NCBI GenBank assembly: GCA_014380005.1
Contig: JACMKT010000005.1
Location: forward strand, 1-39,060
Source of the DNA: Rhodospirillales bacterium
GTDB lineage: Bacteria; Pseudomonadota; Alphaproteobacteria; Rhodospirillales; Magnetospirillaceae
Length of the DNA: 39,060 nucleotides
Direction: 5' to 3'
Translations under genes and position numbers: made by a program
Notes under the pieces: model-generated
What the model was told of the DNA's origin: nothing
What the model saw: the letters and a program-made list of their open reading frames with translations, nothing else
Databases searched by the model: none
Part shown: positions 9,399 through 17,791 of the stretch, piece after piece
Layout of the letters: every line of letters starts with the position of its first letter
Numbering within the stretch: position 1 is the first letter of the stretch

Positions 9399-10019
9399 AT
9401 GTCGCGCAGAGCTTCCATCCCCACCGTGCCGCAAATGACCCGAGCCGAACGGGTGCGGGTGCAATTGGCTTCGGAAATCGTCGCCGGGGAATTTCGGCCC
9501 GGAACGCGCCTTGATGAGGTGGTGCAGGCCAACCGCATGGGCGTATCGCGCACCCCCTTGCGTGAGGCGGTGCGTCAGCTTGCCACTCTCGGCCTAGTGG
9601 AAAACCGGCCCCATCGCGGCGTTGTCGTCGCCGATGGTGTGGGCCAAGCCTTGTTCGAAACCCTGACCGAGCTGGAAGCGGTGTGCGCCGGCTTGGCGGC
9701 GGGGCGCATGAACGAGGATACCCGCGCCGAATTGCTGCGTCTGGTTGCCGAGGACGGCGACTGGCTGAGCGCGGTGCATCGCGGCTGCGGCAATGGCGTG
9801 CTGGTGGGGCTGGCTGAAACCCTGTGGCAGCCTATCCTGACCGGCATCCAGCGGTTTGTGGTGGAGCCGGAGATCAAGCGTGCCATGGGTGGGCGCATCG
9901 CCGGTGCCGTGGCCGCCGGTGAAGGGGCCGAGGCCGAAGCCGCCATGCGCGATTTCGTCCACCTTGCCGCCCAGGCGTTCATCACCTCGGCGCCGCAGCA
10001 TGTGAGTGTTGTTAACTAG
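9399..10019 (+). CDS. GntR-family (FadR subfamily) transcriptional regulator
   Basis: A 206-residue DNA-binding repressor or activator. The winged-helix domain is clear: VQLASEIVAGEFRPGTRLDE, then RMGVSRTPLREAVRQLATLGLVENRPHRGVVV. The C-terminal FCD ligand domain is recognisable (ELEAVCAGLAAGRM at its start) but short. It has lost part of the helical bundle and several His/Asp metal-binding positions usual in FCD domains. The gene ends at a CTAG where its TAG overlaps the TAG of the convergent TerC gene. The upstream TTGTATACAA dyad suggests autoregulation. Its targets are unknown. Confidence 0.85.
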   Translation: MSRRASIPTVPQMTRAERVRVQLASEIVAGEFRPGTRLDEVVQANRMGVSRTPLREAVRQLATLGLVENRPHRGVVVADGVGQALFETLTELEAVCAGLAAGRMNEDTRAELLRLVAEDGDWLSAVHRGCGNGVLVGLAETLWQPILTGIQRFVVEPEIKRAMGGRIAGAVAAGEGAEAEAAMRDFVHLAAQAFITSAPQHVSVVN

Positions 10020-10630
10020 GCCTTGGTGTAGGCGATCACTTCATGGGCGCCATCCCAGATCATGATCGCCGCCACGTAAAGGATGATGGACAGCCCCACA
10101 TAGGCGATCCAGCGATAGCGGTTGAGAAGCTTGGCGACCACGTTGGCGGCCAGACCCATCAGGGCCACCGACAGCGCCAAGCCGATCACCATCACCCATT
10201 CATGGTCCCGCGACGCTCCGGCCACCGCCAGCACGTTGTCCAGGGACATGGACACGTCGGCGATGATGATCTGAGTCACCGCTTGCGGGAAGGTCTTGGG
10301 CGGGCCAGTCTCGCCGTTTTCTTCGAGATCGGCCCGTTCTGCCTCGGCTTGACCCGACAATTCGCGCCACAGCTTCCATGACACCCATAACAGCAGCAAG
10401 CCGCCGGCGAACAGCAATCCGACGATCTGCAGCAATTGGATGGTGAAGGCGGCGAAGACGATGCGCAGCAGCGCCGCTGCGGCGATGCCCACCAAAATGG
10501 CACGCTTGCGCAGCAGGGCCGGCAGGCCGGCTGCCGCCATGCCCACCACGATGGCGTTATCGCCGGCCAACGCCACATCAATGGCGATCACCTGCATCAG
10601 GGCCGAGAAGGCTTCTACGTATTCCGACAT
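10016..10630 (-). CDS. TerC-family integral membrane protein
   Basis: A 204-residue membrane protein of the TerC family, whose members are implicated in metal ion (mainly manganese) export and tellurite resistance. Seen: about seven hydrophobic segments and both family motifs with conserved Asp residues, AIDVALAGDNAIVVG near residue 20 and IADVSMSLDNVLAVAG in the second half, with a charged cytoplasmic loop between (EAERADLEENGETGPP). The ATG at 10630 (MSEYVEAF) is chosen because translation further upstream would add a hydrophilic leader. It lies 25 bp after the SpmAB-like gene on the same strand, so an operon is plausible. The exact substrate is unknown. Confidence 0.88.
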   Translation of the reverse strand: MSEYVEAFSALMQVIAIDVALAGDNAIVVGMAAAGLPALLRKRAILVGIAAAALLRIVFAAFTIQLLQIVGLLFAGGLLLLWVSWKLWRELSGQAEAERADLEENGETGPPKTFPQAVTQIIIADVSMSLDNVLAVAGASRDHEWVMVIGLALSVALMGLAANVVAKLLNRYRWIAYVGLSIILYVAAIMIWDGAHEVIAYTKA

Positions 10631-10655
10631 GGTTTGAGGTATAGCCGAACCGGCC

Positions 10656-11903
10656 CTAAGGGTAAAGTAGCCGGCACGCCGCCACCGCCGCCAGCAACCC
10701 GGCCGCATCGGCAATCAGGCCGGCGGCCAAAGCGTGGCGGATGCGGCGGATGCCGACGGCACCGAAATAGACGGCGATGACATAGAAGGTGGTCTCGCTG
10801 GAACCGTAGATGGTGCCCAGCAGAATGCCGGTGGCGCTATCGACGGCCAGGGCCGGGTCGTGCAGATAGGATGCCAGCAAGCCGAAGGACCCCGACCCCG
10901 ACAGCGAGCGCATGCCGGCCATGGCCAGGGCCTCCGCCGGGATGCCCAACGGCACGGTCAGCCGGCCCAACGGCGCCAGCACCATATGCATGGCACCAGA
11001 GGCACGGAACATGCCCACCGTCACCAGGATGGCGACCAGATAGGGGATGATGCGCATTGCGATGGTGAAGCCCTCGCGGGCGCCGTCCACGAACACCTCG
11101 TAAATATTGACCCCGCGCGCGAGGCCGAAGCCCAGCAGGCCGACCACCAAGCCGGGCACGATCCAATGGCCCAGGGCCTCGCCCTTGAACACCATCAGCG
11201 GGATGATGCCCAGCACCGCCGCCAAGGCCAGGGCGCAGGCCCAAGCCGGGGCGGGGGTAACGATCTCTTCGGCGCAGATGCCGGAATCAGCCACGGGCGG
11301 CGCGTCCGGCTGGGGCGACCAGCGTTGCAGCAGGCGGGCGGCCACCACCGCAACCATTGTGGCAACCAGCGTGGCGAACAAGGTGGGGGCCACCACCGCC
11401 GCCGGATTGGCCGAGCCCAGACTGGCGCGCAGGGCGATGACGCTGGTGGGCAGGATGGTCACGCCGGCGGTGTTGATGGCCAAAAACAGTACCTGGGCGT
11501 TGCTGGCGGTGCCTTTGTGCGGGTTCAGCCGGTCCAGATGTTCCATGGCGCGGATGCCGAACGGGGTGGCGGCATTACCCAGGCCCAGGATATTGGCGGC
11601 CATGTTCATGACCATGGCGCCCAAGGCGGGGTGGCCGTCGGGGATTTCCGGGAACAGGCGCTTGAGCACCGGGGCCAGCAGCCGCGCGGTGGCGCGCACC
11701 ATGCCGCCGGCCTCGGCCACCTTCATCAGCCCCAGGAACAGCGCCATCACCCCCACCAGCCCCAGGGCCAGCGGCACCGCGCCTTCCGCCGCCTTCAAGG
11801 TGGCCTCGGCCAGGGCCGCCATGGCGCCCACGCCGCCCGTGGCCTCGGCCCAGGCGGCCATGGCAAAGGCGCTGGCGGCCAGCAGGAAGAAGACGACGTT
11901 CAC
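10656..11903 (-). CDS. fused SpmA-SpmB-type nucleoside-recognition (Gate) domain membrane protein
   Basis: A 415-residue multi-spanning protein that fuses two Gate domains found as separate SpmA and SpmB proteins in Bacillus. The first half has MVMNMAANILGLGNAATPFGIRAM and the second has SGSGSFGLLASYL with GTIYGSSETTFYVIAVYFGAVG, both SpmA/SpmB hallmarks. The start is a GTG at 11903 (VNVVFFLLAASAF) with GGGAG nine nt upstream; the open frame continues to 12047 but would then overlap the divergent gene. Such proteins occur in non-sporulating Gram-negatives, where their role is uncertain (a transport-like function is assumed). Probably in one transcript with terC. Confidence 0.85.
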   Translation of the reverse strand: MNVVFFLLAASAFAMAAWAEATGGVGAMAALAEATLKAAEGAVPLALGLVGVMALFLGLMKVAEAGGMVRATARLLAPVLKRLFPEIPDGHPALGAMVMNMAANILGLGNAATPFGIRAMEHLDRLNPHKGTASNAQVLFLAINTAGVTILPTSVIALRASLGSANPAAVVAPTLFATLVATMVAVVAARLLQRWSPQPDAPPVADSGICAEEIVTPAPAWACALALAAVLGIIPLMVFKGEALGHWIVPGLVVGLLGFGLARGVNIYEVFVDGAREGFTIAMRIIPYLVAILVTVGMFRASGAMHMVLAPLGRLTVPLGIPAEALAMAGMRSLSGSGSFGLLASYLHDPALAVDSATGILLGTIYGSSETTFYVIAVYFGAVGIRRIRHALAAGLIADAAGLLAAVAACRLLYP

Positions 11904-12022
11904 CGGTGCGGGCTCCCAAAAGGGGCTGTGACATTCAGACCCTAACAGAAGGCGGCCACGCGCGCACCCTTGCCGCCGGGCACCCCCGGTTGCTAAGGTC
12001 GGTCCGGGAAGGCTTTGATAGG

Positions 12023-12628
12023 GTGTCGGGAATGGGCTGGCGGTCAAACCTTTGTGTGACTTTGGGTGTGGTGATGGCGGTCCCCGCCTTTGCTGCGGAT
12101 AACGTGCCGGCGCAGATGGACGCCGCCCGCGCCGCCTATCAGAAGAACGATTTACCGCGCACGGCGCGCGCGTTGGAAGCAGCCTTGGCCGACATCCACG
12201 ACCGCCTGGGCCGGTCCTTCGCCGAAACCATGCCGCCCCTCGCCACCGGCTGGCAGGCCGACCCGCCCGAGTTCCAAGGCTTGGGTCAAGTGGGCGGCGG
12301 GCTGTCGGTCAGCCGCGCCTATGCCAAGGGCGAGACCTCCCTGAATGCCACCCTGTTCCTGGACAGCCCGGCAGTGGAAGCCGCTGCCGCCCTGCTGGCA
12401 AACCCCGCCGCCACCGCCGCCCAGCCCAACATGAAACGCATCAAGGTGGGGGGCGAGGATGCGCTGCTGCGCTTCGATGCCTCCACCAAATCGGGCGAGA
12501 TCACCCTGGTGCTGAACAACCGCGTCCTGCTGGAGATCGAAGGCGAGAACCTCGCCAATGCCGACATCCTGGTGGAAACCGCCAAGGGCTGGAACGTGGT
12601 GAAGATCAGGACTTTGGCGGGGCTTTGA
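12023..12628 (+). CDS. secreted/periplasmic protein of unknown function
   Basis: About 200 residues. Seen: a signal peptide (SNLCVTLGVVMAVPAFA followed by ADN), then a short helical segment (DAARAAYQKNDLPRTARALEAALADIHDRLG) and a domain with alternating strands ending GWNVVKIRTLAGL. I do not recognise the family. The GTG at 12023 has GGAAGG ten nt upstream and is preferred; an ATG nine nt further on (12032) is the alternative and leaves the signal peptide intact. The gene is divergent from the SpmAB-like gene with about 120 bp between the starts. The 12629-12747 gap after it holds a palindromic element. Confidence 0.7.
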   Translation: MSGMGWRSNLCVTLGVVMAVPAFAADNVPAQMDAARAAYQKNDLPRTARALEAALADIHDRLGRSFAETMPPLATGWQADPPEFQGLGQVGGGLSVSRAYAKGETSLNATLFLDSPAVEAAAALLANPAATAAQPNMKRIKVGGEDALLRFDASTKSGEITLVLNNRVLLEIEGENLANADILVETAKGWNVVKIRTLAGL

Positions 12629-12654
12629 GGGAGGGGTGTTCGCCTTGGTTTTTT

Positions 12655-12743
12655 ACACGAATGAACACAAATAAACACGAATAGGAAGCCGACCCCGGTT
12701 GCGCGCCTGGAATTCGCGTCTATTCGTGTCCATCCGTGTCATT
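12655..12743. repeat. palindromic intergenic element related to the 7.4-kb one
   Basis: The left side (12655-12682) repeats ACACRAAT-type units three times. The right arm (12722-12743) ends in CGTGTCCATCCGTGTCATTA, identical over 20 bases to the right arm of the 7.4-kb element. The inner ACACGAAT (12675-12682) pairs exactly with ATTCGTGT (12722-12729); the outer arms pair imperfectly. As at 7.4 kb it lies between convergent genes. Confidence 0.8.
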
Positions 12744-12747
12744 AACC

Positions 12748-13473
12748 TTACTGCCCCAGCACCCACCGCACGATCAGCGGCAGCAGCAACGCCGTAGCGA
12801 CGCCGTTCAGCCCCATGGCGAGGCCCGAGAAGGCGCCGGTGACTTCGCTCATCTGGATGGCGCGCGCGGTGCCGATGCCGTGCGATGCCGTGCCCATGGC
12901 AAGGCCGCGTGCCCGTTCGTCGCGCACCTTCAATGCGTCTAGCACCCACACCCCGATCACCGAGCCAACCAGCCCCGTCAGCACTACCAAGGCGGCGGTC
13001 AGCGAGGGCAGGCCGCCGATGGTGTCGCTCAGGCCCATGGCGATGGGGGCGGTGACGGATTTGGGCGCCAGCGAGCGGATAGTTTGTTCCGACGCGCCCA
13101 AGGCCCAGCCGCAGCCCATGGCGGTCAGGATGGCGGTGATCGAACCAGCCACCAGTCCCACCATCACGGCGGTCAGCGAGCGCATGAGCAGCCGGAGCTG
13201 GCGGTATAGGGGGATGGCCAGGGCCACGGTGGCCGGTCCCAGCAGAAAGTGGACGAATTGGGCGCCGTCGAAATAGGTGCGGTAGTCGATGCCGGTGGCG
13301 GTCAGAAAGCCGCCGATGGTCATGACCGAGATCATTACCGGGTTGAGGAACGGCGACATATGCCCGCGCCGCCACAGCCAATGGGCTCCCTGATAGGCCA
13401 GCAAGGTGGCGGTCAGCCCCATCAGCGGCGAGGCCGCCAGATAGACCCAGATGGAATGCAGATCGCCGCTCAT
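12748..13473 (-). CDS. lrgB: LrgB-family membrane protein
   Basis: A 241-residue membrane protein of the LrgB/CidB family, which pairs with LrgA/CidA holin-like proteins; members are linked to murein hydrolase control and, in some species, to pyruvate or glycolate transport. Seen: about seven hydrophobic segments and the strongly conserved cores FLLGPATVALAIPLYRQL, APKSVTAPIAMGLSDTIGG and GTASHGIGTARAIQ. It overlaps the lrgA stop by ATGA, so the two are translationally coupled. The palindromic element lies just downstream, between this gene and a convergent neighbour. Confidence 0.92.
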   Translation of the reverse strand: MSGDLHSIWVYLAASPLMGLTATLLAYQGAHWLWRRGHMSPFLNPVMISVMTIGGFLTATGIDYRTYFDGAQFVHFLLGPATVALAIPLYRQLRLLMRSLTAVMVGLVAGSITAILTAMGCGWALGASEQTIRSLAPKSVTAPIAMGLSDTIGGLPSLTAALVVLTGLVGSVIGVWVLDALKVRDERARGLAMGTASHGIGTARAIQMSEVTGAFSGLAMGLNGVATALLLPLIVRWVLGQ

Positions 13474-13820
13474 GTGCCGTTCCCCTTACGGCGCGCCAGC
13501 CGGTCCATGACCCAGCCGGTCACCGCGATGGTGGCCGCCGTGCTGACCACCAGCGAGGCCGAGATGGGCAGCCATTCATGGGCGATCAGCTTCAGATGGA
13601 CCATGACGCCCACGCCCGCCGGGATGAACAGCAGGGACAGATGGGACAGCAGGGAATTGGCGACCTTTTCCAATTCCACCGGAATGCCGCCACGGATCAC
13701 CAACCCCACGAACAGCAGCAGCATGCCCACCACCGGGCCGGGGATAGGTAACCCGGTCAGACGGGCGATGACCTCGCCGGCAAGCTGGCACACCAGCAGA
13801 ACCGTGATATAGGACAGCAA
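13470..13820 (-). CDS. lrgA: LrgA/CidA-family holin-like membrane protein
   Basis: A 116-residue protein with four hydrophobic segments and the family core LPIPGPVVGMLLLFVGL. The TTG at 13820 is chosen: AAAGGA lies 6 nt upstream and it yields MLSYITVLLVCQLAGEV, which starts like other LrgA proteins. A GTG five codons earlier (13835) lacks a ribosome site. It forms an operon with lrgB. It is divergent from the SemiSWEET gene with only about 26 bp between starts, so at least one of the two promoters must lie within coding sequence. Confidence 0.9.
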   Translation of the reverse strand: MLSYITVLLVCQLAGEVIARLTGLPIPGPVVGMLLLFVGLVIRGGIPVELEKVANSLLSHLSLLFIPAGVGVMVHLKLIAHEWLPISASLVVSTAATIAVTGWVMDRLARRKGNGT

Positions 13821-13846
13821 GGGATTTCCTTTCACGAGGGCGGATA

Positions 13847-14116
13847 ATGGCTGCCGAATGGGCCGATCTGGTGGGCGCGACCGCCGCCTGCCTCACCACA
13901 TTAGCCTTCGTGCCCCAGGTGGTGAAGACTCTGAAGACACGGCACACCCGCGATATCTCGCTGTCCATGTGGGTGCTGTTCTGCGCAGGCGTCGCCTTGT
14001 GGCTGGTCTATGGCGTGCTGATGGCCGCTTGGCCCATCATCCTGGCAAACGCCGCCACCCTGGTGCTGGGCGGCACGGTGCTGGCGGTGAAGGTGGGCAA
14101 CCGGGGGCGGGAGTAA
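13847..14116 (+). CDS. SemiSWEET-type sugar transporter (PQ-loop)
   Basis: An 89-residue protein with three transmembrane helices, the size of bacterial SemiSWEETs, which dimerise to transport sugars. The PQ-loop region FVPQVVKTLKTRHTRDISLSMW in helix 1 and the following loop is diagnostic. The ribosome site GAGGGCGG lies about 6 nt before the ATG. It ends two bases before the convergent ferritin-like gene's stop. The actual sugar is unknown; some family members have other or unknown substrates. Confidence 0.88.
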   Translation: MAAEWADLVGATAACLTTLAFVPQVVKTLKTRHTRDISLSMWVLFCAGVALWLVYGVLMAAWPIILANAATLVLGGTVLAVKVGNRGRE

Positions 14117-14118
14117 CC

Positions 14119-14628
14119 CTAATCGATCACCGCCGCCGGGTCCGGGTCATCCGCCCAATCCTTGGCCGGGCGTTCCACCTTGGTCAGCCAGTGTTCCAAT
14201 TGGCGCACGTGGTCGGTTTCCTCTTCGGCGAAATGGCCGGCCAATTCACGCAGTTCGGCGTTGGTCGAATCCGTGGCCATGGTGCTGTAGTATTCCCAGC
14301 CCCGGCGTTCGTTGGTTAAGGCGAATTGCAGGGCGTGGAACGGTGTCATCAGGTAATGGGTGGCGCTGAAATCGCCCACTTCCGGCGGTTCCGGGGCGTT
14401 CCAGCGGTATTCCCAGCTTTTCAGCTTGGGCAGGGGCTGATAGGCCTCGGCCCGTTCACGCACCGAGCCCGCGTGCTTGCGCGAGAACTCGCTCATCTGG
14501 CGGAACAGCTCGGCGATGTCGGGGTTGTTGTGGACCTCCATGACGTCCGCCAGTTCCTCGTAGCGGTCGCCGGCTTCGGTCTCCAGGGCGATGGAATGGG
14601 CCAGGAACAGCGCAACCTTGCTCGTCAT
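14119..14628 (-). CDS. ferritin-like/rubrerythrin-type diiron protein
   Basis: A 169-residue four-helix-bundle protein. Candidate iron ligands are spread as expected: Glu in ALETEAGDRYEELAD, Glu/His further along (FSRKHAGSVRERAE), Glu in LTNERRGWEYYS, and the C-terminal EEETDHVRQLE with its E-x-x-H pattern. Such proteins handle peroxide or iron, but no rubredoxin domain follows. The ATG at 14628 is preferred because GGAGGA lies 8 nt upstream; an in-frame ATG at 14649 and one further upstream lack this. It is convergent with the SemiSWEET gene and divergent from the MgtC/DUF4010 gene. Confidence 0.82.
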   Translation of the reverse strand: MTSKVALFLAHSIALETEAGDRYEELADVMEVHNNPDIAELFRQMSEFSRKHAGSVRERAEAYQPLPKLKSWEYRWNAPEPPEVGDFSATHYLMTPFHALQFALTNERRGWEYYSTMATDSTNAELRELAGHFAEEETDHVRQLEHWLTKVERPAKDWADDPDPAAVID

Positions 14629-14755
14629 CGGGAGGGTCCTCCGTCGCATGGTCAGACCAGTATGCCTCAACCCATGGGGCTGTCCTACTATGACCTTGGG
14701 CTATGCATTCCTGGGCCAGCATGCGAAAATGGGGCAGGGGCAAGCGGAGGACCGA

Positions 14756-16024
14756 TTGGAACATCTTGAACTGTTCGAGCGCCTGGGACTGGCCCTCGCC
14801 ATCGGCCTGCTGATGGGCGTGGAACGCGGTTGGCAGGCGCGGGAATACGAGGGCGGACGCGTTGCCGGTATCCGCACCTTCGCCCTGATCGGCCTGCTGG
14901 GCGGCGTCTCCGGCTGGTTCGGCCATATCATGGGACCGCTGGCGCTGGGTGCGGCCTTTGTCGCCTTGGCGGCGGTGGTTGTCGCCTCCCATATCATGCG
15001 CGCGCAAAAGGGCGACCACGAGGTCGGCGTCACCACCGAAATCGCCGAGCTGACCGCCTTTGCCCTGGGTGCGCTGGCGGCCATGGGCGAGGGCTCTGCG
15101 GCGGCGGCGGGCGGCGTGGTTGCCACGGCGTTGCTGGGCGCCAAGGATACCTTGCACGGCTGGGTACGCCGGCTGGAATTGCTGGAATTGCGCGCCGCCA
15201 TCAAGCTGCTGCTGATCTCGGTGGTGTTGCTGCCGGTGCTGCCCAATCAGGGCTATGGCCCCGAGGAAGCGCTCAATCCCTATAAGCTGTGGTTGCTGGT
15301 GGTCATGGTGGCGGCCATCTCGTTCACCGGCTATTTCGCCATCAAAATCGCCGGGCCGCGCATCGGCAGCCTGCTGACCGGCGTGTTCGGCGGTCTGGCC
15401 TCGTCTACCGCCTTGACCGTGTCCTTCGCCCGCATGGGCCGCGCCAATCCCGGCATGCAATCCCTGCTGGCTGCCGGCGTGGCGGTGGCGAACGCCACCA
15501 TGTATGCGCGGCTGTGGCTGATCGTCTTCGTGCTCAACCGGCCCATGGGGCTGAAACTGGCCGTGCCGTTGGGCTTCATGTGCGCGGCCGGGCTGATTGC
15601 CACTTGGCTGCTGTGGCGCGCCCGCGATGCCGAGGGCAAGCCGGGTGAGACCGCGCTTTCCAACCCATTCGAGTTGGGCATGGCCATTAAGTTCGCCGCG
15701 CTGCTGGCCGGGGTCATCCTGGCGTCCAAGCTGCTGCAGGCCTGGGGCGGTTCCGCCGGCCTGTATCTGCTGGCCGCCCTCGCCGGTCTGGCCGATGTGG
15801 ACGCGGTGGCCTTGTCCATGTCGCAGATGGGCGGTAAGGGAGTGGCGCTGGCGGTGGCGACCACCTCCGTCACCATCGCCGCCTTCGTCAATACGGGGGT
15901 AAAGGCGGCGCTGGTGACCGGTTTGTGCGGCGGGCTGATGGCGCGCCGCATGGCCTATGCCATGAGTGGCGTGATCGTGGCCGGCGTGGCCGGTCTGGCG
16001 GTGGGTTGGCTGGGATGGATGTGA
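14756..16024 (+). CDS. MgtC-family / DUF4010 membrane protein
   Basis: A 422-residue membrane protein with about eleven hydrophobic segments. The N-terminal part is MgtC-like (LALAIGLLMGVERGW, then GGRVAGIRTFALIGLLGG); the C-terminal part has the DUF4010 features GVFGGLASSTALTVSFARM and LAGLADVDAVALSMSQ. The proposed start is a TTG at 14756 with GCGGAGG 5 nt upstream. It gives MEHLELFERLGLALAIG, which is how this family usually begins. In-frame ATGs at 14690 and 14729 lack ribosome sites. The stop overlaps the next start in TGATG, so the two genes are probably coupled. Function is not established for the family. Confidence 0.87.
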   Translation: MEHLELFERLGLALAIGLLMGVERGWQAREYEGGRVAGIRTFALIGLLGGVSGWFGHIMGPLALGAAFVALAAVVVASHIMRAQKGDHEVGVTTEIAELTAFALGALAAMGEGSAAAAGGVVATALLGAKDTLHGWVRRLELLELRAAIKLLLISVVLLPVLPNQGYGPEEALNPYKLWLLVVMVAAISFTGYFAIKIAGPRIGSLLTGVFGGLASSTALTVSFARMGRANPGMQSLLAAGVAVANATMYARLWLIVFVLNRPMGLKLAVPLGFMCAAGLIATWLLWRARDAEGKPGETALSNPFELGMAIKFAALLAGVILASKLLQAWGGSAGLYLLAALAGLADVDAVALSMSQMGGKGVALAVATTSVTIAAFVNTGVKAALVTGLCGGLMARRMAYAMSGVIVAGVAGLAVGWLGWM

Positions 16025-16686
16025 TGGACTGCAACGCCCTGGAAAAGGCGGTCATCGGCTATTTCCGCAAGCCCGATGCCCTGGGCATCATCGCCCTGTT
16101 CGCCGCCGAGCCGGTGACCGAACGCTGGCGCGCCCAGACGGTGCTGACCCTGCCGGTGTTCCTGGCCCTGGTCGTGGATGCTCAACCTGACGCAGCCGCT
16201 GCCCTGGTGGATGCCATTCGCGGCGGCGACCCGGTCAAGGTGGAGATGGTGGCCCAGGCGCTGAACTACTCCCACCACACCGACCGCCGCCGCCTGATGG
16301 AGCGTTTGGTGGGCGAGCACGCCGCCGGCGCCATGGACCCGGACGGCGCCGTGTTCACGGAATTCCTGCCCACCCACCCAGTCCATGTGGACATGCTGTG
16401 GGCGGCCTTCTTCGCCACCGGCGATGTGGCCTATGTGGATCGCATCTCCGGCCTGCTGGCCGGCTGGATGCCCGAAGCCCAATTGCAGCCCCTGCTGGCC
16501 GTGGCCGCCCGCGACGAAGCGGTGGCGCAACGGGCCATGGCCGGAGTGCTGGCCGGTGCCGCGCAACTGAGCCTGTCGGTGAATGCCCGTGATCTGGTGG
16601 AAGTGCGGGCGGCGCTGGAGGCGTTCGCGGGCCGTCAGGATGGGTTGGGATCAGCCATGGCGGCGCGGATTTTGGCGGGGCTTTAG
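16024..16686 (+). CDS. helical protein of unknown function, coupled to the MgtC-like gene
   Basis: A 220-residue soluble, alanine-rich, mostly helical protein with no signal peptide or membrane segment. Successive helix pairs (LVDAIRGGDPVKVEMVAQAL, MLWAAFFATGDVAYVDRISGLL, LLAVAARDEAVAQRAMAGVL) suggest a HEAT-like or TPR-like solenoid. I do not recognise the family. The ATG at 16024 overlaps the upstream TGA; an in-frame ATG at 16015 is also possible. Its stop overlaps that of the convergent YoaK gene by 3 bases. Confidence 0.75.
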   Translation: MDCNALEKAVIGYFRKPDALGIIALFAAEPVTERWRAQTVLTLPVFLALVVDAQPDAAAALVDAIRGGDPVKVEMVAQALNYSHHTDRRRLMERLVGEHAAGAMDPDGAVFTEFLPTHPVHVDMLWAAFFATGDVAYVDRISGLLAGWMPEAQLQPLLAVAARDEAVAQRAMAGVLAGAAQLSLSVNARDLVEVRAALEAFAGRQDGLGSAMAARILAGL

Positions 16687-17471
16687 CCCCCAGTCTTCCG
16701 CCCCCGCATACGGGCACGTAAATTGACGCTGGTGCGCATGTCGTCCACCACGGGCACGATAGCCAGCAGCACCAGCATTGCGGCCAGGGGCAGGGTCGAG
16801 GCGAAGCCGATATGCTTGAAGCCCAAGGCTCCGGCCAGACCGCCCAGGGCGAAGGACGATGCCAACATGATCAGCAGCTTCAGCTTGGTCAGATTGGCGT
16901 GCACCTGCTTGTAGTGCGGCGAGTCGGGTTCCGAGTTGAAATAGAACACCTTGCCCAGTTCGATGCCTATATCGGTGACGATGCCCGTCATGTGGGTGGT
17001 GCGGATTTCGGCGTTGGAAATCTTGGTGATGATGGCGTTCTGCAATCCCATGAGGAAGCACAGGAACATCACCGTCACCGGCACCACATAGCCGCTCTGA
17101 TGCAGGTCCAGATTGCCGCCGATCAGGCCGAAGCCCAGCAGCAAGGTTGCCTCGGCCAGCAGGGGGGCGGCGTATTCGCTGTGCAGGTGGCGGTGACGGC
17201 CCCAATTGATGCAGATGGTGGAATAGCCGGCGCCGGCGATGAAGGCGAACAAGGCGCCCAGGCCGGCCAAGGCCAGGGGCACGTGACCCAGGGCTAGATT
17301 GTCGGCCATGGATGAAATGATGCCGGTCATGTGCGAGGTATATTGCGCCACCGCCAGGAAACCGCCGGCATTGGTGGCTCCGGCGACGAAGGCCAGGGTC
17401 AGGCCCAATTGGCGATTGGCGCGCGCGGTGCGCTTTTTCCCGGTCAGCTTACGCAGATAATAAAGCGGCAT
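16683..17471 (-). CDS. YoaK/DUF1275 family membrane protein
   Basis: A 262-residue membrane protein with six or seven hydrophobic segments. The family markers are present: VAGATNAGGFLAVAQYTSHMTGI, MGLQNAIITKISNAEIRTTHMTGIVTDIGIE and the second THMTG. DUF1275 proteins have no settled function; a transporter-like role is assumed. It is a stand-alone minus-strand gene that is convergent with the preceding plus gene. The 75-bp gap behind it (17472-17546) shows no clear terminator. Confidence 0.88.
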   Translation of the reverse strand: MPLYYLRKLTGKKRTARANRQLGLTLAFVAGATNAGGFLAVAQYTSHMTGIISSMADNLALGHVPLALAGLGALFAFIAGAGYSTICINWGRHRHLHSEYAAPLLAEATLLLGFGLIGGNLDLHQSGYVVPVTVMFLCFLMGLQNAIITKISNAEIRTTHMTGIVTDIGIELGKVFYFNSEPDSPHYKQVHANLTKLKLLIMLASSFALGGLAGALGFKHIGFASTLPLAAMLVLLAIVPVVDDMRTSVNLRARMRGRKTGG

Positions 17472-17546
17472 GGGGAACCGGCGGCCTGTACTGGGCGCGC
17501 GGGTGCGGTCAGGCCGTGGAGCGCCGGGAGGGTTAGGAAAACGCTT

Positions 17547-17786
17547 TTAAGAGAAGGCCTTGAAGGCGATGAGGGTGAAGGTGTCCTTCACCCCCGGCAC
17601 CTTTTGGATGGTATCGACGACGAATTGGCCGATGTCCTGACCATCTTCCAGGAAGCATTTGAGCATCAAATCATACTGACCCGAGATGGAGTGGACCTCC
17701 GAGACCTGCTCGATGTCCACCGCCTCGTCGGCCACGCCATAGGCGCGGCCCAGCTCGCATTTGACCTGGATGAAGATGGTCTGCAC
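17547..17786 (-). CDS. stand-alone Lrp/AsnC ligand-binding (RAM) domain protein
   Basis: A 79-residue protein consisting only of the RAM domain of Lrp/AsnC regulators: the first strand MQTIFIQVKCELGRAYGVAD, the SGQYDLMLKC core strand, and VPGVKDTFTLIAFKAF. It lacks any helix-turn-helix. Such small proteins occur in many alphaproteobacteria and probably oligomerise and bind amino acids. It begins 5 nt after the stop of the DEAD-box helicase gene on the same strand, so it is likely co-transcribed. Confidence 0.88.
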   Translation of the reverse strand: MQTIFIQVKCELGRAYGVADEAVDIEQVSEVHSISGQYDLMLKCFLEDGQDIGQFVVDTIQKVPGVKDTFTLIAFKAFS

Positions 17787-17791
17787 GCGGC

